A DNA stretch of 6,820 bases. Origin: Candidatus Halarchaeoplasma halalkaliphilum (GTDB lineage: Archaea > Thermoplasmatota > Thermoplasmata > Halarchaeoplasmatales > Halarchaeoplasmataceae). The stretch is from contig SLLU01000078.1 of assembly GCA_007133925.1 (NCBI GenBank), positions 1 through 6,820 on the forward strand, given 5' to 3'. This document shows, piece by piece, positions 5,152 to 6,820 of this stretch; the first letter of the stretch is position 1, and each line of letters begins with the position of its first letter. A program made the position numbers and the translations under genes. A model generated the notes under the pieces. It had not been told where the DNA came from and did no database searches. It saw only the letters and a program-made list of their open reading frames with translations.

Positions 5152-6135
5152 TTACCCGCCTATGTATTCATGGTATATACCCAATGCCCTTTTAGGCTCT
5201 TTGGTTCCCCGTACTATGAGCCGCCCGTCCCGGAAAAGGACCAGCTCGTATCCCTGGACTTGGAATCGAACCATGGAGGATCCCCAGACCTTGCCGTCAT
5301 ATCGTTCCGCGTACTCCGAGACATCTATCTCCGTCACCCTTTCCGGTGTTATCTGGATAGCATCTTCGCCGCAGAGACTTGTTGTTAGGGGAGGAGAGCT
5401 TTCAAGGTATTCGAACCGTCCTTCGCCACAGCAGGGGCAATCCTCCCTGGGCCCCACCTTGATCTGTTCGTAATCGTTCTTCCATATATCCACGGTGAGC
5501 AGTGTGTCCCTCATGTCCGCACCCACAAGATACTTGACCGCCTCGGTGGACGCTATGTTGGCCATGACCCTGGGCAAAGAAAAAAGCACACCGGCGGATG
5601 CGCAGGTCTCCATACTACCAGGTATGTCCTCTAATAGACAGCGGAGGCATGGGCCCTTTCCCGGGAGCACGTTCATGGTCATGCCGTAGGTACCCAATAT
5701 TGCCGTGTAAACCCATGGTGTACCGTTCCGAACACACCCATCGTTGATCACGAAGCGAGTCATCATGTTATCCGTGGCATCAAGGACCATATCCATATCG
5801 GTTATGAGGTCCATTATGTTCCCGGGCCCCGCATCCATCACCCTTGCGTCCACATCCACCCCGGGATCGATCTCCCGGAGCCTTTCCTCCACCACCTCTG
5901 CCTTTGCCCGGCCCAGGTCTCCCTGGTGATACAGTGCCTGCCGCTGAAGGTTAGATAGCTCGACCACGTCCCTATCCACCACCAGGAGATGGCCCACGCC
6001 GGCCCTGGTCAGAACTTCGGCCATGACCGAACCCAGGCCGCCCAGGCCCAGTATCATCACCCGGCTATCGCCCAATAACCTCTGACCCTTTTCGCCGATC
6101 TCGGGGAGAACCGTGTGTCGGGAGTACCTTTCCAT
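5152..6135 (-). CDS. ThiF/MoeB/HesA-family E1-like adenylyltransferase
   Basis: This 327-residue protein starts with the hallmark RYSRHTVLPEIGEKGQ. The nucleotide-binding loop is GLGGLGS (30-36), followed by the acidic ATP-site stretch D54-R-D56 and SNLQRQ (61-66), K78, and LDATDN (118-123). Zinc-type cysteine pairs are C163/C166 and C233/C236. C178 in ETCASAGVL is the candidate catalytic Cys. Family members adenylate the C-terminal Gly-Gly of ubiquitin-like sulfur carriers (ThiS, MoaD, SAMP) for thiamine, molybdopterin or tRNA thiolation, or for protein conjugation. About 85 residues follow the core (240-327), including SLCGEDAIQIT with C255 and a strand-rich end, GYELVLFRDGRLIVRGT. Similar tails occur in some ThiF proteins; this is not a rhodanese domain. 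The downstream desulfurase is one base away and may supply the sulfur. No carrier gene is visible, so the exact role (ThiF, MoeB or UbaA) is open. TATA-like sequence at 6157-6165 supports the start at 6135. Confidence 0.92.
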   Translation of the reverse strand: MERYSRHTVLPEIGEKGQRLLGDSRVMILGLGGLGSVMAEVLTRAGVGHLLVVDRDVVELSNLQRQALYHQGDLGRAKAEVVEERLREIDPGVDVDARVMDAGPGNIMDLITDMDMVLDATDNMMTRFVINDGCVRNGTPWVYTAILGTYGMTMNVLPGKGPCLRCLLEDIPGSMETCASAGVLFSLPRVMANIASTEAVKYLVGADMRDTLLTVDIWKNDYEQIKVGPREDCPCCGEGRFEYLESSPPLTTSLCGEDAIQITPERVTEIDVSEYAERYDGKVWGSSMVRFQVQGYELVLFRDGRLIVRGTKEPKRALGIYHEYIGG

Positions 6136-6156
6136 GGGGTTTCATCTCCCTTTCGA

Positions 6157-6165
6157 TAAATAAAA
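6157..6165 (-). promoter_or_regulatory. TATA-like box for the E1-like/desulfurase operon
   Basis: The minus strand reads TTTTATTTA, centred about 26 bases before the ATG at 6135, which would give a leaderless or nearly leaderless mRNA. A purine-rich AAAGGGAGATGA lies between box and start and could instead act as a ribosome binding site if transcription starts further upstream. The call rests on position and AT content. Confidence 0.45.
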
Positions 6166-6190
6166 TTTTGGAATGCCGGTAGCAAAAAGA

Positions 6191-6198
6191 CTATTATC
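6191..6198 (+). promoter_or_regulatory. Possible TATA-like element for the membrane glycosyltransferase gene
   Basis: CTATTATC is centred about 25 bases upstream of the in-frame ATG at 6220. If it is the box, the protein starts at 6220 rather than 6202. The alternative is the AT-rich 6158-6169 stretch, shared with the divergent E1 promoter and about 39 bases before 6202. Confidence 0.25.
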
Positions 6199-6201
6199 TG
6201 T

Positions 6202-6820
6202 ATGAACCATGAACTTGAGATGAAAAAATACCACTGGTGCTGCCTGGCTGCCCTGCTGGTCCTGTCAGTGCTCATCAGGACATATCCCCTGTTCAACTAC
6301 TCCCTCTGGGGCACAGATGCCGGGGAGTACGTGTACTACACTCACCGCTGGGTCGAATCCGGGAGTATGCACAGGAGCATAGACGGTTGGGCACAGGCAT
6401 ATCCCTTTTTCCCGGGTATTTTTTGCCTCTCCGGAGCCTTTCATCTGCTCACAGGGGTGAACGTTCACGGATCCGTCAGCACCGCTCCCATGGCACTGTC
6501 CCTTCTCACACCCCTGCTCGTATTCCTGGTGGTCCAACGTATTACCCTTCACGAAAACATGGCCCTTCTTTCCGCAGCATTGATGACCTTTTTTGCACCC
6601 ATAGTTTACAATTATTCCCAGCCGAAACCTGAAACACTGGGATTCTTTCTCATGGTGTTTCTTCTGTGGATGTTATTTATCACAAACAAAGAAAACGTGG
6701 GTAAGATGCTTGTGATGATCGTACCCTTTTCCGGAGCACTTGTGATCACCCATCACCTGTCGTCCCTCTTTCTGATCCTGTTAACACTGGGTGGGTACTT
6801 CTTCTCGGAGATGTTCAGAA
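6202..6820 (+). CDS. GT-C-like multi-pass membrane glycosyltransferase, N-terminal fragment
   Basis: The gene runs off the right edge after 206 complete codons. The protein has a short charged N-terminus, a first membrane helix (about residues 12-30) and then a loop with an early acidic residue in LWGTDAGEYVYY (D39, E42), the position of the catalytic/metal-binding acidic motif in GT-C enzymes. Further hydrophobic segments lie roughly at 66-86, 95-112, 118-137, 146-161, 168-184 and 187-203. YNYSQPKPETLGFF (136-149) resembles the loop-to-helix stretch of PMT/ArnT-like proteins. GT-C enzymes transfer sugars from polyprenyl-phosphate donors on the outer face of the membrane, often for S-layer or lipid glycosylation; the substrate cannot be told. 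Start is uncertain: ATG at 6202 keeps the longest frame, while ATG at 6220 gives MKKYHWCC... and fits a TATA-like element 25 bases upstream. Divergent from the E1-like gene, with no functional link apparent. Confidence 0.75.
   Translation, partial: MNHELEMKKYHWCCLAALLVLSVLIRTYPLFNYSLWGTDAGEYVYYTHRWVESGSMHRSIDGWAQAYPFFPGIFCLSGAFHLLTGVNVHGSVSTAPMALSLLTPLLVFLVVQRITLHENMALLSAALMTFFAPIVYNYSQPKPETLGFFLMVFLLWMLFITNKENVGKMLVMIVPFSGALVITHHLSSLFLILLTLGGYFFSEMFR

Noticed and set aside
6237..6632. 131-codon plus-strand frame and a 95-codon minus-strand frame in the same stretch
   Set aside because: Both are shadows of the membrane glycosyltransferase frame, which is open to the window edge and shows regular hydrophobic segments.
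1..6820. CRISPR arrays, insertion sequences, tRNA or rRNA genes and intrinsic hairpin terminators
   Set aside because: No regularly spaced repeats, transposase motifs, tRNA-like clover patterns or hairpin plus T-run structures were seen. Gene-free stretches are all under 130 bases and are accounted for by promoters.

Overview
This window is archaeal. It carries archaeal/eukaryotic-type translation genes (S19e, L39e, L31e, aIF6) next to a PDCD5-family gene in the order common in Euryarchaeota. It also has TATA-like boxes upstream of transcription units and a GGTGAT-type ribosome binding site. Base composition looks close to balanced, with frequent ATA (Ile) and AGG (Arg) codons. A euryarchaeal or Thermoplasmatota-like lineage is plausible, but the sequence alone does not fix the taxon.

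Layout. (1) Positions 1-299, minus strand: the N-terminal third or less of an RqcH/NEMF (NFACT) protein, cut by the window edge. (2) Positions 394-1032, plus strand: a UlaG/UPF0173-type metal-dependent hydrolase, divergent from rqcH and overlapping the end of the next operon tail-to-tail. (3) Positions 2929 down to 1024, minus strand: a compact translation operon S19e > PDCD5 > L39e > L31e > aIF6 with gaps of only 2-20 bases. The 51-codon L39e gene is easily missed because of its size. (4) Positions 3059-3972, plus strand: a ThiI-like PP-loop sulfurtransferase without a THUMP domain, followed two bases later by a 94-residue protein I do not recognise. (5) Positions 6135 down to 3969, minus strand: a ThiF/MoeB-type E1-like adenylyltransferase followed by a SufS-like cysteine desulfurase. 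This pair meets the ThiI pair tail-to-tail at a shared CTAG. (6) Positions 6202-6820, plus strand: the N-terminal part of a multi-pass GT-C-like membrane glycosyltransferase, cut by the window edge.

How the parts fit. Genes 3059-6135 form a sulfur-relay neighbourhood. The desulfurase would make persulfide from cysteine. The ThiI-like enzyme would adenylate and thiolate a target, in related enzymes tRNA uridine-8. The E1-like enzyme would adenylate the C-terminal glycine of a ubiquitin-like sulfur carrier that is not encoded here. The co-localised small protein is the least explained component. Calling it one system is inference. The other genes are mainstream: ribosome assembly and structure, ribosome quality control, and surface glycosylation.

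A recurring regulatory pattern is visible. Most first-in-unit genes have an AT-rich TATA-like element about 26-28 bases upstream of the start codon, as expected if their mRNAs are leaderless. At least two operon-internal genes, PDCD5 and L31e, have Shine-Dalgarno-like sites.
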